Assembly: GCA_022844165.1 (NCBI GenBank)
Contig: JALHMH010000003.1
Span: 1-64,000 of the forward strand
Source: Lysobacterales bacterium
Lineage (GTDB): Bacteria; Pseudomonadota; Gammaproteobacteria; Xanthomonadales; SZUA-5
DNA length: 64,000 nt
Reading direction: 5' to 3'
The first letter of the stretch is position 1. Every line of letters starts with the position of its first letter. The notes under the pieces are model-generated. The model was not told the DNA's origin. It worked only from the letters and a program-made list of their open reading frames with translations, and did not search any database. The position numbers and the translations under genes were made by a program. Below are positions 1-8,500 of the stretch, piece after piece.

Positions 1-131
1 TCAGCAGACCGCGATCGGCGACGACGACGATGTGCTTGACCGCAAAGCGCTTCAGCGCGTGCTTGAGCATCGGCGCCAGCGTGGTGGTCTCGCCGACATT
101 GCCCGGCGCCACCGTGTGCGAGACGACAGCG
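1..131 (-). pseudogene. DDE (IS4/IS1634-like) transposase, fragment running off the window
   Basis: The minus strand reads without a stop as VVSHTVAPGNVGETTT, a linker, then HIVVVADRGLL. The string VVVADRGLL is the block around the second catalytic Asp in IS4/IS1634-type DDE transposases, and the preceding G-N-x-x-E-T-x-T-L segment fits the same family. Only about 42 residues are visible. The reading frame leaves the window at position 1, so the carboxy-terminal part may lie outside. On the amino side homology stops near 131, where repeat sequence of the RAYT-like elements begins, so the gene is probably broken by that insertion. Family assignment is from motif recognition only. Confidence 0.6.
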
Positions 132-146
132 CGGACGAGACGACAG

Positions 147-327
147 CGCGGACATCCAGTTTTTTTGATTCTTCATGCGAACCTGTTAGACGTGCAAACG
201 TTTAGACGTCTGGATACAAGATTCAAACCGGGATGATTTTCGGCGCGCGATCAACGCCTCCAGACGCCAGCGGCGCCAGAAATCCCATGTGAGTATCTCA
301 GCCGGTCACAAGGCTCCGGGCATAGCC
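147..327 (-). repeat. RAYT-like element 3' end, extra copy 1
   Basis: A second copy of the sequence that follows the transposase stop at 489. It contains the hairpin AGACGT (188-193), AAACGTTT (196-203) and AGACGTCT (204-211), then a conserved stretch, and ends at 301-327 with the last codons of the transposase (GYARSLVTG-stop, minus strand, with small differences). It is therefore a 3' remnant of a further element copy, tandem with the complete one. Confidence 0.75.
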
Positions 328-335
328 ATGCGACA

Positions 336-488
336 ACGCGGACATCCAGTTTTTTTTGATTCTTCATGCGAACCTGTTAGACGTGCAAACGTTTAGACGT
401 CTGGACTAAAGATTTGAACCGGGATGATTTTCGGCGTGCGACCAACGCCTCCAGACGCCAGCGGCGCCAAGAATCCCATGTGAGTCTT
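336..488 (-). repeat. RAYT-like element 3' terminal region with hairpin, copy 2
   Basis: This is the region immediately 3' of the transposase stop at 489. It is nearly identical to 147-300 and to the regions after the copies at 14239 and 23274. The hairpin is AGACGT (379-384), AAACGTTT (387-394), AGACGTCT (395-402). Such terminal hairpins are what Y1/RAYT enzymes typically recognise; recognition here is inferred. Confidence 0.75.
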
Positions 489-1475
489 TCAGCCGGTCAC
501 GAGGCTCCTGGCGTAGCCGATGCCTTTGAGCCACTTCCGTTTCCACTCTGCGGCTTTGGCCTCGAGTGCTTCAACGCTGGCAACGAAGCGCCAATATCCA
601 GAGCCGACGCCTTTGACATGCGCGGTCCAGTAGTTGGTGTCGAGTCCGAGCTTGCTCAGCGCAGTCGGCTCACGCTCATCGATCTTGCCGCGTTTGCCGG
701 GTCTGAGTTGGCGGCCGGTGTAGTCGACCAGCTCAATGTACTGGCGATTGCTCATCGCCAGTCTGGCGAAGGCTTGGTCTTTCAACATATCTAATCCAAG
801 CCGAACGCCGGCAATGGGTTGGATCGGCTCGTCCGCTTTGCTGGGATCTTTGCGCAGATCCTCGGCGCGCACCTGCACGCTGGTGTGATCGCTGCTCTCG
901 ATACTGTCGGCGATCCCGGCTCGCACGGGATTGAGATCGACGTAGGTCATCGCAGCGGCAAGTGCGGCTTCGTCGTCCAGGAGCTGGCACTTGAACCGCC
1001 CTTCCCAGAAGCGCCCTTTCACGTCATCTTCGGCATTCGCTTTGCGCGCGACGTACTCGTCGAGACAGCGCATGAACCAGGACAGATCCGCGAGCCGATC
1101 GCGGCGAGCCTCAAGTGCGGCTTTGTCCGCGCACAGCGCTGCGATTTTCACCGCGTTCTGCTCGGCCTCGCGCGCCGGGAACAACTGCACCCAGCGACTG
1201 GCAACTTCCTCGTCAGACCATTCGCGCGCGGCGGTCGGTTCAATCGACAGCACCACGTGCAAGTGGTTGCTCATCACGGCATAGCTGTAAACATCGACCG
1301 CAAAAATCCCAGCCAATTGCAGGATGCGCGAAGCGATCATTGGCTTGCGGTGCTCGTAGTCCACTCCCGTGATCGGATCAATGCCGCACAGCCACGCGCG
1401 CCGCACGCAACGTGCGACGCAGTGATAGAGGCCTTGCTGGCCTTCGGCGACAGTGAGGTGGCGGGCTTGAGTCAT
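489..1475 (-). CDS. Y1_Tnp / REP-associated (RAYT-like) transposase, copy 1
   Basis: 328 residues beginning MTQARHLTVAEGQQ. It carries the HUH signature as S-N-H-L-H-V-V-L near residue 80 and the downstream RAYT block WFMRCLDEYVARKAN, GRFWEGRFK and YVDLNPVRAG. The enzyme class makes single-strand cuts at hairpins, as in IS200 and REP/BIME systems. This copy has Y in LDEYVARKAN where copies at 14594 and 22288 have H (LDEHIARKAN). The start is fixed by identity with the other copies. No accessory gene is adjacent. Flanks hold a palindrome upstream (1532-1549) and the 3' hairpin downstream (379-402), so the unit looks like a small autonomous element of about 1.2 kb. It is longer than typical RAYTs (about 150-220 residues), with a carboxy-terminal extension of unknown role. 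Confidence 0.85.
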   Translation of the reverse strand: MTQARHLTVAEGQQGLYHCVARCVRRAWLCGIDPITGVDYEHRKPMIASRILQLAGIFAVDVYSYAVMSNHLHVVLSIEPTAAREWSDEEVASRWVQLFPAREAEQNAVKIAALCADKAALEARRDRLADLSWFMRCLDEYVARKANAEDDVKGRFWEGRFKCQLLDDEAALAAAMTYVDLNPVRAGIADSIESSDHTSVQVRAEDLRKDPSKADEPIQPIAGVRLGLDMLKDQAFARLAMSNRQYIELVDYTGRQLRPGKRGKIDEREPTALSKLGLDTNYWTAHVKGVGSGYWRFVASVEALEAKAAEWKRKWLKGIGYARSLVTG

Positions 1476-1625
1476 GCGGCGATCATTGCGATGACCGCTG
1501 AGCTTGTCTGTAGGGCGTACGCTGAAAGTGGTGTCAGAATTTTCCGACAGCGAATGTGATCGGGGTCATTTCGCCGCTTCGCCAGGTGGCTACGGGATTC
1601 CAATACCCATGGCGGCGAAGAGTGG
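1476..1625 (-). repeat. RAYT-like element 5' terminal region
   Basis: The upstream flank of copy 1 shares about 145 bp with 10245-10392. It holds the imperfect palindrome TGTCAGAATTTTCCGACA (1532-1549), seen in perfect form at 10301-10318 and again at 14521 and 22214. Beyond the palindrome a segment containing CCAATACCCATGGCGGCGAA is shared only with 10320-10392, so the mobilised unit may extend past the palindrome or the two sites share an ancestor. Confidence 0.7.
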
Positions 1626-1631
1626 TTGTCT

Positions 1632-1667
1632 CGGATCTCCACGGATCTCCATGGTCTCGGATCTCCA
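1632..1667. repeat. Triplicate CGGATCTCCA motif
   Basis: CGGATCTCCA occurs three times (1632-1641, 1642-1651, 1658-1667) between the 5' ends of two element copies. Probably slippage or repeated-insertion debris; no function is assigned. Confidence 0.5.
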
Positions 1668-1690
1668 TGGCTGTCTCGGACCTCTGCAGC

Positions 1691-1778
1691 ATAACCAGGC
1701 GCGTCGCACGCAACGTGCAATGCAGTAACAAAGGCCTTGCTGGCCCTCGGCGACGGTGAGGTGGCGGGCTTGGGTCAT
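1691..1778 (-). pseudogene. RAYT-like transposase amino-terminal fragment
   Basis: Minus strand reads MTQARHLTVAEGQQGLCYCI then ARCVRRAWLC, matching the first 30 residues of the complete copies with H-to-C and V-to-I changes, then diverges. It sits directly upstream of complete copy 1 in the same orientation, so two 5' ends lie in tandem here as two 3' ends do at 147-488. Confidence 0.75.
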
Positions 1779-1826
1779 GCGGCGATCATTGTCGCGACGG
1801 CAAGGCGTGTCTGTCAGGCTAACGCC

Positions 1827-1945
1827 GAAACTTCTGTAGGAATTTTCTGGCGGCTGGTGGATGTCCGTGATCTAGGATCTAGTGATCTAGGCACTCTGAA
1901 ACTTCTGTAGGAATTTTCTGGCGGCTGGTGGATGTCCGTGATCTA
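1827..1945. repeat. 48-bp direct repeat (two copies)
   Basis: The sequence from GAAACTTCTGTAGG through TCCGTGATCTA occurs at 1827-1874 and 1898-1945, a 71-bp offset. It contains GGAATTTTCTGG, a degenerate form of the element 5' palindrome. It is followed to about 1985 by several GTGATCTA motifs. The stretch from 1779 to 2057 holds nothing else recognisable. Confidence 0.6.
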
Positions 1946-2057
1946 CGCCGTGATCTACATCCGGATCTACGTCCGTGATCTACGTTCGATCCAAGTTACA
2001 CCTCGGCAATCGCAGCGCAGCTTTGGTCTTTCAGATTTCGCGCGAGGCGGCGGAGGA

Positions 2058-2837
2058 TCAGAGCGTCTCTCCACGGTCGTGGTTGTCGTCCGCTCGCAAC
2101 AGATCCAGCACGGCGCGTGCACTGTCCTGATGGAGGAGGGTCACTGCCGAGTGATCGAGGAACGTGGAAGCGTGCTGAGTCAAGGCCGCGCGCGTCGCGG
2201 GATCGGCGGCCAGGGTGTCCAGATCGACGTCATTGAAGTAGTCGGCGCGGGTAGCGCCGCGGCGGGTTTCAGCAACCAAGCCTTCAGCCGTCAATCCGGT
2301 ATCGAACCGCAAGTGGGCCAACAGATTCGCACGGAAAGGCTCAAGGCGTTCGAGCAGGGTGGCGTTCAATCGGGTGAAACTGTCGGTGAAGGTGTCGTAA
2401 TCCCTCAGCGCGTTGCGCAAGCGCTCGTCGCGCAGGATGCCGAGCTGCGCAGCGGACAGCATTTCGACATAGGTGGCTGCGCGTGGCGGAGCCGGATTCA
2501 TGCTGGTGACGTTGTTCAGATCGATCAGCATCGCGAATTTGTCGCGGGGCCAACGGCCCAACTTTTGCCAGCCGTCCAGATCAGCCAACAACTGGTTGGC
2601 TGAAGCGAGGTTTCTCTGCCATTTCATCGCGCTGCGGCTTAATCGCGCATCGATTTTTTCGAAGTCCAGGACAAGGCGGTCAATGACTTCCGCTTCGCGT
2701 TGCTGGGATTTTCGTTCCTCATTCCAGTTCGCCACCTGGATACCCAGGAACACACCCAGCACCAGCAGCACGAACTCGATGCTGATCGCGGTCCAGTTCT
2801 GTTCCTTCAGGTTCTGGGCGATGCGGCGAAGGATCAT
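2058..2837 (-). CDS. DUF6090-like membrane protein, third of a coupled set
   Basis: 259 residues starting MILRRIAQNLKEQNWT. A short amino segment precedes one transmembrane helix (about residues 16-34, FVLLVLGVFLGIQVANWNE), followed by a soluble, helix-rich region rich in Arg, Glu and Leu. The helix ending in Q-V-x-N-W-N-E is typical of the DUF6090 type, whose function is unknown. The ATG at 2837 overlaps the stop of the upstream gene (ATGA), which decides the start; a longer frame to 2900 is open but would run into that gene. It is a paralogue of its two upstream neighbours, with near-identical first 40 residues to the 2834-3619 protein, so it arose by tandem duplication. Confidence 0.7.
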   Translation of the reverse strand: MILRRIAQNLKEQNWTAISIEFVLLVLGVFLGIQVANWNEERKSQQREAEVIDRLVLDFEKIDARLSRSAMKWQRNLASANQLLADLDGWQKLGRWPRDKFAMLIDLNNVTSMNPAPPRAATYVEMLSAAQLGILRDERLRNALRDYDTFTDSFTRLNATLLERLEPFRANLLAHLRFDTGLTAEGLVAETRRGATRADYFNDVDLDTLAADPATRAALTQHASTFLDHSAVTLLHQDSARAVLDLLRADDNHDRGETL

Positions 2838-3619
2838 GGCGTATCCGTTTTCGGAGAACGGCCAAGTGCCGTGTCGATGCTGCGCTTGAGTTCGACGCAA
2901 GTGGCGCGCTGTATCCGGAGGATGTCGACGATTTGATGCGCCGAGTCCATCCAGAAGTTGAGCTCCGCCACCAGTTGCGGGTGGTCTGTGTACTTGCGCA
3001 GCACGCCCAGCGCGACCGCTTCATCCACGGGAGCCGCGCAGTCCCTGTGTTCCACCACCGCAAGGTCAAAGCACTGCGTGGCGATGTGGCGACCAATGCG
3101 ATAGGGCGTCAGCCCGCGCACCAGCCTTCGGTATTCCGGGTTGAACTTCAGGATGTAGTCGGCGCGCGCAAAGGTACCACTCACAAAATACTCGGTGAGT
3201 GCGGTGCGCAAAGCGGTGTCTCGCACCAAGCCGAGTTCGCCCGCCGAGCGCATCTCCTGATAGGTGCTGTCGACCGGCGAGTACGGCAGGATGCGGCTGG
3301 CCTGGGCAAATGACAGCACGGTCTGCCAGGCGGATCCGTCGGCCAGCCTGCCATCCTCCGCCCATCCGAGCGCGGCCTCGCCATAGGCGATGGAGCGACC
3401 GACATAGGCCGAGCGCTTGTCGATGGACGCCAACTCCTGATCGAGATCGTTGGATAGCCGTTCCAGGAAGTCGTGCGCACGCCGGTCTTCCAGTCGAGCC
3501 TCATTCCAGTTCGCCACCTGGATACCCAGGAACACACCCAGGACCAGCAGCACGAACTCGATGCTGATCGCGGTCCAGTTCTGTTCCTTCAGGTTCTGGG
3601 CGAGGCGGCGAAGGATCAT
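2834..3619 (-). CDS. DUF6090-like membrane protein, second of a coupled set
   Basis: 261 residues with the same start (MILRRLAQNLKEQNWT) and the same single transmembrane helix ending QVANWNEARLE. After residue 45 it diverges strongly from its neighbours. It contains two Cys pairs absent from the third protein. ATGA overlaps at both ends (3616-3619 and 2834-2837) imply translational coupling and roughly matched expression. The soluble part follows the helix, so periplasmic exposure is likely but topology is not proven. Function unknown. Confidence 0.7.
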   Translation of the reverse strand: MILRRLAQNLKEQNWTAISIEFVLLVLGVFLGIQVANWNEARLEDRRAHDFLERLSNDLDQELASIDKRSAYVGRSIAYGEAALGWAEDGRLADGSAWQTVLSFAQASRILPYSPVDSTYQEMRSAGELGLVRDTALRTALTEYFVSGTFARADYILKFNPEYRRLVRGLTPYRIGRHIATQCFDLAVVEHRDCAAPVDEAVALGVLRKYTDHPQLVAELNFWMDSAHQIVDILRIQRATCVELKRSIDTALGRSPKTDTP

Positions 3620-4404
3620 GGCGAAGCCTCCAGTTCGGCATCGATCAGCGTCACGATCTCGTCGATCATCTCGATCTGTCGCTGGCGCTGCGGCAGGGAA
3701 TTGAACGCGAAGCGCCGCAGCATCCTGACCGCCACCCCGAACTCACGATCGCCGCGCATGGCCGCAAGGTCGTAGACGATCAGCTCCTCGCGGATGCCGG
3801 ACAGCTGCGTGTCGTCCGCGACCGTCCGGCTGGTGACGTGCCGCAGCAGGATGGGAATCTGGCGCACGGCGTTGTCGTTGGTCATCCGCATCAGCTCCAG
3901 CATCACGCCGTGGAAGCGATCGTAGTCCGTGAGGCGGTCGCGAAGCCGGGGGTTGGCGATGCGGCTGAGCTGGCCGTTCGAACGCATTTCCACATAGGTC
4001 GCCGGCAACGGCGGCGGATTCCGGGTCTGCGCCAGCGCATCCAGGGCGCGGGCCATCCCTGCATGGTCGATCGGGGTGTCTTGCGAAGCCGCATCGTCGG
4101 CGAGCACGCGCGTCATCAGCAGCTCGCCGCCATCGATCGAGTCGCGGTAGAACCCGACGTGCTGCTGGGTTCTCTCGCGGATGCCGATCAGGTCGATCCG
4201 CAGCCGCTCGAGATACTGGGCCTGCAGGGCCGTCTGCTGCCTATCCTCGTTCCAGTTCGCCACCTGGATACCGACGAACACGCCGATCACCACGATCGCG
4301 AAGTCGATGCCGATCGCGGTCCAGTTCTGCGTGCGGATGTGTTCGGCCACGCGCAGCAGGCGGGTTGGGCGCGGTGTGATGGCCTCGGCGGTGCGCTCAC
4401 TCAC
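3616..4404 (-). CDS. DUF6090-like membrane protein, first of a coupled set
   Basis: About 262 residues if translation starts at the GTG at 4404, preceded by a GGGGGC sequence; a TTG at 4437 would add 11 residues. Like its neighbours it has an amino-terminal basic segment (RVAEHIRTQNWTAIGID), one transmembrane helix with the QVANWNEDRQ junction, and a soluble region of about 200 residues. It is the most diverged paralogue and the first gene of the three-gene set. No enzyme motif is visible. The type is common in Bacteroidetes and Proteobacteria, but its role is unknown. Confidence 0.65.
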   Translation of the reverse strand: MSERTAEAITPRPTRLLRVAEHIRTQNWTAIGIDFAIVVIGVFVGIQVANWNEDRQQTALQAQYLERLRIDLIGIRERTQQHVGFYRDSIDGGELLMTRVLADDAASQDTPIDHAGMARALDALAQTRNPPPLPATYVEMRSNGQLSRIANPRLRDRLTDYDRFHGVMLELMRMTNDNAVRQIPILLRHVTSRTVADDTQLSGIREELIVYDLAAMRGDREFGVAVRMLRRFAFNSLPQRQRQIEMIDEIVTLIDAELEASP

Positions 4405-4506
4405 AAGATAGCCCCCGTTGTCGTCCTTGCGACACAAATACAGCGGGCCGTCGATATCGCCCAGCCACGCGGATCACGTTGCGGCGTTTCATCGCGGCGA
4501 GCTGTT

Positions 4507-4593
4507 TCACTGGGTCAGGCTCGCACCGTCGCCCAGCGCAGGGTCCGCGGTGACGGCCCAGTGCAGGATGTGGGTACCCAGGAGAATGCGCAT
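4507..4593 (-). pseudogene. VapC-type PIN toxin, truncated relic
   Basis: The minus strand from ATG at 4593 reads MRILLGTHILHWAVTADPAL then GDGASLTQ and a stop, 28 residues. The start resembles PIN-domain toxins (M-R-I-L-L-D-T-H-x-L-x-W-A), but the first catalytic Asp is Gly (LLGTH) and the frame ends after 28 codons instead of about 130. The ATG overlaps the antitoxin stop as TAATG, the coupling normal for such pairs. The toxin is therefore dead by both point change and truncation. Confidence 0.7.
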
Positions 4594-4826
4594 TACGACG
4601 CGCCGAACTCGGCGGCTATCTCGGCATTGTCGGCGTCGATATCGGCAGGAATGATGTACTTGCCTTTGAGCACACCGAGTTTCACGGCCTGAGTTTCGAT
4701 CGGCACCAGGCGGGCTGCCGGCTTGCCGTTGCGGGCAATAATGGTGTCGCGCTGCGCACCGCTGGCGATGTCTTCAACCAGGCGCGACAAATGGGTTTTA
4801 GCTTCCAGGATGTTGACGGTCCTCAT
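4593..4826 (-). CDS. Phd/YefM-family antitoxin
   Basis: 77 residues: MRTVNILEAKTHLSRLVEDI, then a GxxxTIIARNGKPAARLVPI core. This is the Phd/YefM DNA-binding fold: E-A-K-T-x-L-S-x-L-x-x segment, then I-A-R-N-G-K-P-x-A-x-L-V-P. The carboxy tail (KGKYIIPADIDADNAEIAAEF) is the usual toxin-neutralising part. The start at 4826 matches family length; an upstream frame is open to 5030 without family similarity. Members repress their own operon and neutralise the cognate toxin. Here the downstream toxin is a relic, so this is an orphan antitoxin that might still bind DNA or act on another PIN toxin. Confidence 0.85.
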   Translation of the reverse strand: MRTVNILEAKTHLSRLVEDIASGAQRDTIIARNGKPAARLVPIETQAVKLGVLKGKYIIPADIDADNAEIAAEFGAS

Positions 4827-5062
4827 GCTTGCGCTCGTGGACTGCATCTTGGTCAGGTCAGGCCAGACTAGCATGGATCGCACGCAGCCTGGCCGTTGCC
4901 TGCACGCAATCGTCTTCTTTACCCGCGCCGGTCTTGAGCGCATCGCGAGCGATAGTCGCCGCTCGCGTCCTTGTGATCGCTGTTCTGTCCACAAACTTGT
5001 GACGCGCGCCTGAGCAGCATGAGCGCGCATTGAAGATGTTTTTCGTGCTGCTGGACGCTTCG

Positions 5063-5120
5063 TCTTTCAACATTCCAAGCCGAACGCCGGGCTGGATCGG
5101 CTCATCCGCTTTGCCGGAAT
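5063..5120 (-). pseudogene. Degenerate internal fragment of the RAYT-like transposase
   Basis: Minus strand reads SGKADEPIQPGVRLGMLKDE, against KADEPIQPIAGVRLGLDMLKD of the complete genes, with two small in-frame deletions. Flanks are unrelated. An old, decayed copy. Confidence 0.65.
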
Positions 5121-5567
5121 CGTTGTGCACTTGCGACCAGACGCCGCCCTAGAGCTTAAGTAGTTCCTCTGAAGGGATCAACTCCATCATCCAACGCCTT
5201 ACTTAAGCAAACAACTTCCGAACACGAACCGTGCCAATACGGCCGCTTTTTTGCCGTATCAGCTATTTCCATAACCTCCGGGCGTCGAGGATAACCCGCG
5301 TAAGGCGGATTCCCGTGTGGGGTGGAACCCGCACACACTTCATCGTGCGGATTCCACCGCCCCGCGCAGGGCACGATGGACGATGGTGTGTCGGGGCCGG
5401 ATGGTTCGGAGGGGTTCCGGACATCCACTCGTCGTCTCCTCAGCCGATGTCCGCCCATGGCGCATCGTCAGGCGTATTCACGGCGCGCTCCTGAGCGAAC
5501 TCATCGAAGTGTGCCGCGAATCGGTGGGTGCGCCAGGATGCTCTGGACGGGCGGTGCGCCAGTGAAC
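5121..5567. other. Gene-free stretch with one strong hairpin
   Basis: No convincing gene. It holds a 14-bp stem with one mismatch and a 10-nt loop, left arm 5321-5334 (GGTGGAACCCGCAC) and right arm 5345-5358 (GTGCGGATTCCACC). It lies about 210 bp beyond the stop of the large secreted-protein gene, so it could end or protect that transcript. No T-run follows on the minus strand, so it is not a standard intrinsic terminator. Confidence 0.5.
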
Positions 5568-8500
5568 TCACTCGAAGCCGTCCGCGAACACGCCGTCGAC
5601 CACTTCGCCGATCAGTTCCACGCTCGCCTGCTGATCGTAACCGGCGGCCTCGTTGGACAGTCGAATGCGAGCATCTGCCGTTTGCAGGCCCACGCGCGAG
5701 GGATCGCCAGCGAGCCGGTACGCGTAAGTGCAAGACGCGCCGGGCGCCAAGGTGGCGGGACAGGCGCCGACCAGGGTGAACGGTGTGGCCAACGATCGAT
5801 TCACGGTGAGCGTCACATCGCTGGTATTGACGATAGTCACCGAGGCGCTGTTGCTTGCATCGACCGGAATGCGGCCAAGATCGATGCGAGTCGGCGTCAC
5901 TTGCGCCAGTGTGCCGCTGCCCTGCCCGTTCAAGCTGATCATCACCTGGCGCGACTGCGCGCCTTGCGAAACGGTCAGGAAGCTGTTGAGCGCGTAGCGA
6001 ATCGCCGCACGCGGCAGGAAGCTGAAATCGATCAGACAGCTATTGCCTGGCGTGGTCGGGTTTGCGCACGGCGGACCGCGTAACCATGCCACTTCGCTGG
6101 GCGGAAGGTTGCCGCCGCTGACGCTGATGTTGCTGGCCGACAGATTCTGGGTGGCGGTCAGCAAAGTGGCGCTTTTTCCGACTGGGACCAGGCCGAAGTC
6201 GAGCGCGACCGGACGCGTCGAGCTGATTTGCGCGCCTACGGCGCCGACGCCGAGCAAGCCAATATCGAAGCTGTCGCTGAAGTCCGAGAAGAAGGAGTCT
6301 TCGAAGAAATTCAGGCGCGAGCTGCTCGCAAACCGGCCCGCAACGCTTGGCTCGAAGCGGTAGACAAGGCTGCACGATGCGCCCGCTGCGAGCGTGGCGC
6401 CGCAGCTCGATACTGGACCGGCAAAGCCGACACTGCTGGTGAGTGCGCCGCCGCTCAAGCGCAGTAGTGCGGTGGTCGGATTGGCGATGGCGATACTGAC
6501 TGACGTGCTGGTGCCGACGCCCTGCGTGCCGAAATCGATACGCGCCGGCCCCAGATCGACCAGCCGTCCAGTGCCGGTGCCGCGCAGATCGACGTTCGCC
6601 AGCGTGGTCGGCGCGCTACCGATCGTGGCGCTCACGCGCGCCAATCCGGCAAACGTCGCCCCGGCTCCCAGGCGCGGCCGGAAGGTCAGGTTCAAGGTAC
6701 ACGAAGCACCGGCCGCCAGCGGCACGGTGCAGGCGCCATCGTCGACCGAGAACGCGGATGAAAGCAGCGACACTGGATCGCCCAATAGCTCGATCGTTGG
6801 ATCGAACGGCGCGCTCGAATCGTTGCGCACCAGCACCGGCAAAGTCACCGCTCGACCAACGCGCACCGCACCGAAGTCGATGCGCGTGGGCGTCACGGTG
6901 AAACGCTGCGGCGCTTGCGCCTGCGCTGCAGCGACGCTGAGGGTATAGCTGCGGCTGGCGCTGGCGCCTGCGCTGTCGATCGCGCGCACGGTAAAGGTGA
7001 AACTGCCTACCGCTTGCGGCCTGCCGCTCAACACACCACTTTGCGCTTCGAGCGCCAATCCCGGCGGTATCGCGCCGGCGCTGATCGACCAGCCGCTGAC
7101 GATCCCGCTGCCCCCGGTGGTCTCGAAATCGACGCTGTACAACGCTCGCTCGGTGGCGCCTGGGAGCGGTGGGGCGTTGACGATCGCCAACGGCACCGGT
7201 ACTGGCACCACTTTGAGTGTGTACTGGCGGTAAGCAATGTTGGAAGCGCTGTCGTTGACCCGCACAACGAACCCAACATCGCCGACCGATGTGGGTGTGC
7301 CCGACAAAATGCCGCTGGTGGACAGCGAGAGGCCCACCGGCAAGCTGCCGTTGGCGATGCCCCAACCACTGTAGACGCCGCTGCCACCCACGGCTTGGAA
7401 GCCCAGCGAGTAAGCGCTGCCGACCGTCGCCGGCGGCAGCGGCGATGGCGTCGCGATGGCGAGCGCCGGCAGAGCGCCCACCGTGATGGCGTAGCCGCCC
7501 GTGGCCTGCGTACCGTCGCTATCGGTGACACGCACCGTGAAGTTGAACGTGTCGACCACTGTCGGCGTGCCGGACACTGCCCCGCTGGCGGCCAGCGTCA
7601 GTCCCGTGGGCAGGCTGCCGCCTACGATCCTCCAATCGATGTAGGTGCCGGAGCCGCCGATCGCCTGGAACGAGAGCGAGTACGGCGCTTGCAGTGTCGC
7701 TGGCGGGAGCGGCGGCGGCGTCGAAATCTCGAGTGCGCGTGTCACCGTTGCCGGGGAGGAAAACTCCGAGGTGTTGTTTGCTGCGGAGAGCGGTTGCGGC
7801 GGTTGATCGCCGGCCGGCGGCACATCGACCAGCAGCAGATCCGTCGCCGTCGCCACCATCGCCTTGCCGCTGGTGTCGCCACTGCCGCCCACGGTGGCGG
7901 TACAAACGCCGGCCACGCAGCCTGCGCCGATCGCCACGCCTGCGGTGTTGAGGGTGACCGTCTGCTCGCCGAGATGGGTCATACCCGCGCCGTCGGCAGC
8001 CAGCTCGTAGAAGTCGATGCGCAGCGGCCGCGATGGCGAAACTGGCCGCAGCGGCAAGGTCCAACGCAGCGAGGTGCCATTGCCGCCGAAAGTGGGGCCG
8101 GCACCGGCGCCGCATTCGACCGGCATCGGACTGCCGCTGCACAGGATCGGGGCGATCTGATCGAGGTTGGCGTAGTTTTGCGGCAGAGCGTTTGGATTGA
8201 AGCCGTCGGGCGCGTTCGGCACCCGTTCCAGATCGATGCCGATGCCGCTGCCGCCGCGCGCGTTGCCGTAGATCGCGTTGCGTTGAATGACGTTGGCCCA
8301 GCCGGTGGCGGCCGAACCTTGGCGCAGCGCCACGCCATTGCGGCCATTGCCGGCAATGATGTTGATGTCGTTCGGTGCCGGGCCACCGATCTGGCTGCTG
8401 CTGGCTTGAAAAAGGTGCACGCCATCGCCGACATTGCCGAGCCCGATGACGGGCGCCAGACCGGTCGGCGGCGACACGCCGATGAAGTTCCCTTGCACCT

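Noticed and set aside
819..1559. Plus-strand open frame of 246 codons over the transposase
   Set aside because: Antisense of transposase copy 1; the same antisense frame recurs over the other copies because the genes are near identical.
4827..5030. Amino-terminal extension of the antitoxin gene
   Set aside because: Open frame but no family similarity and no ribosome binding site; the MRTVNI start matches family length.
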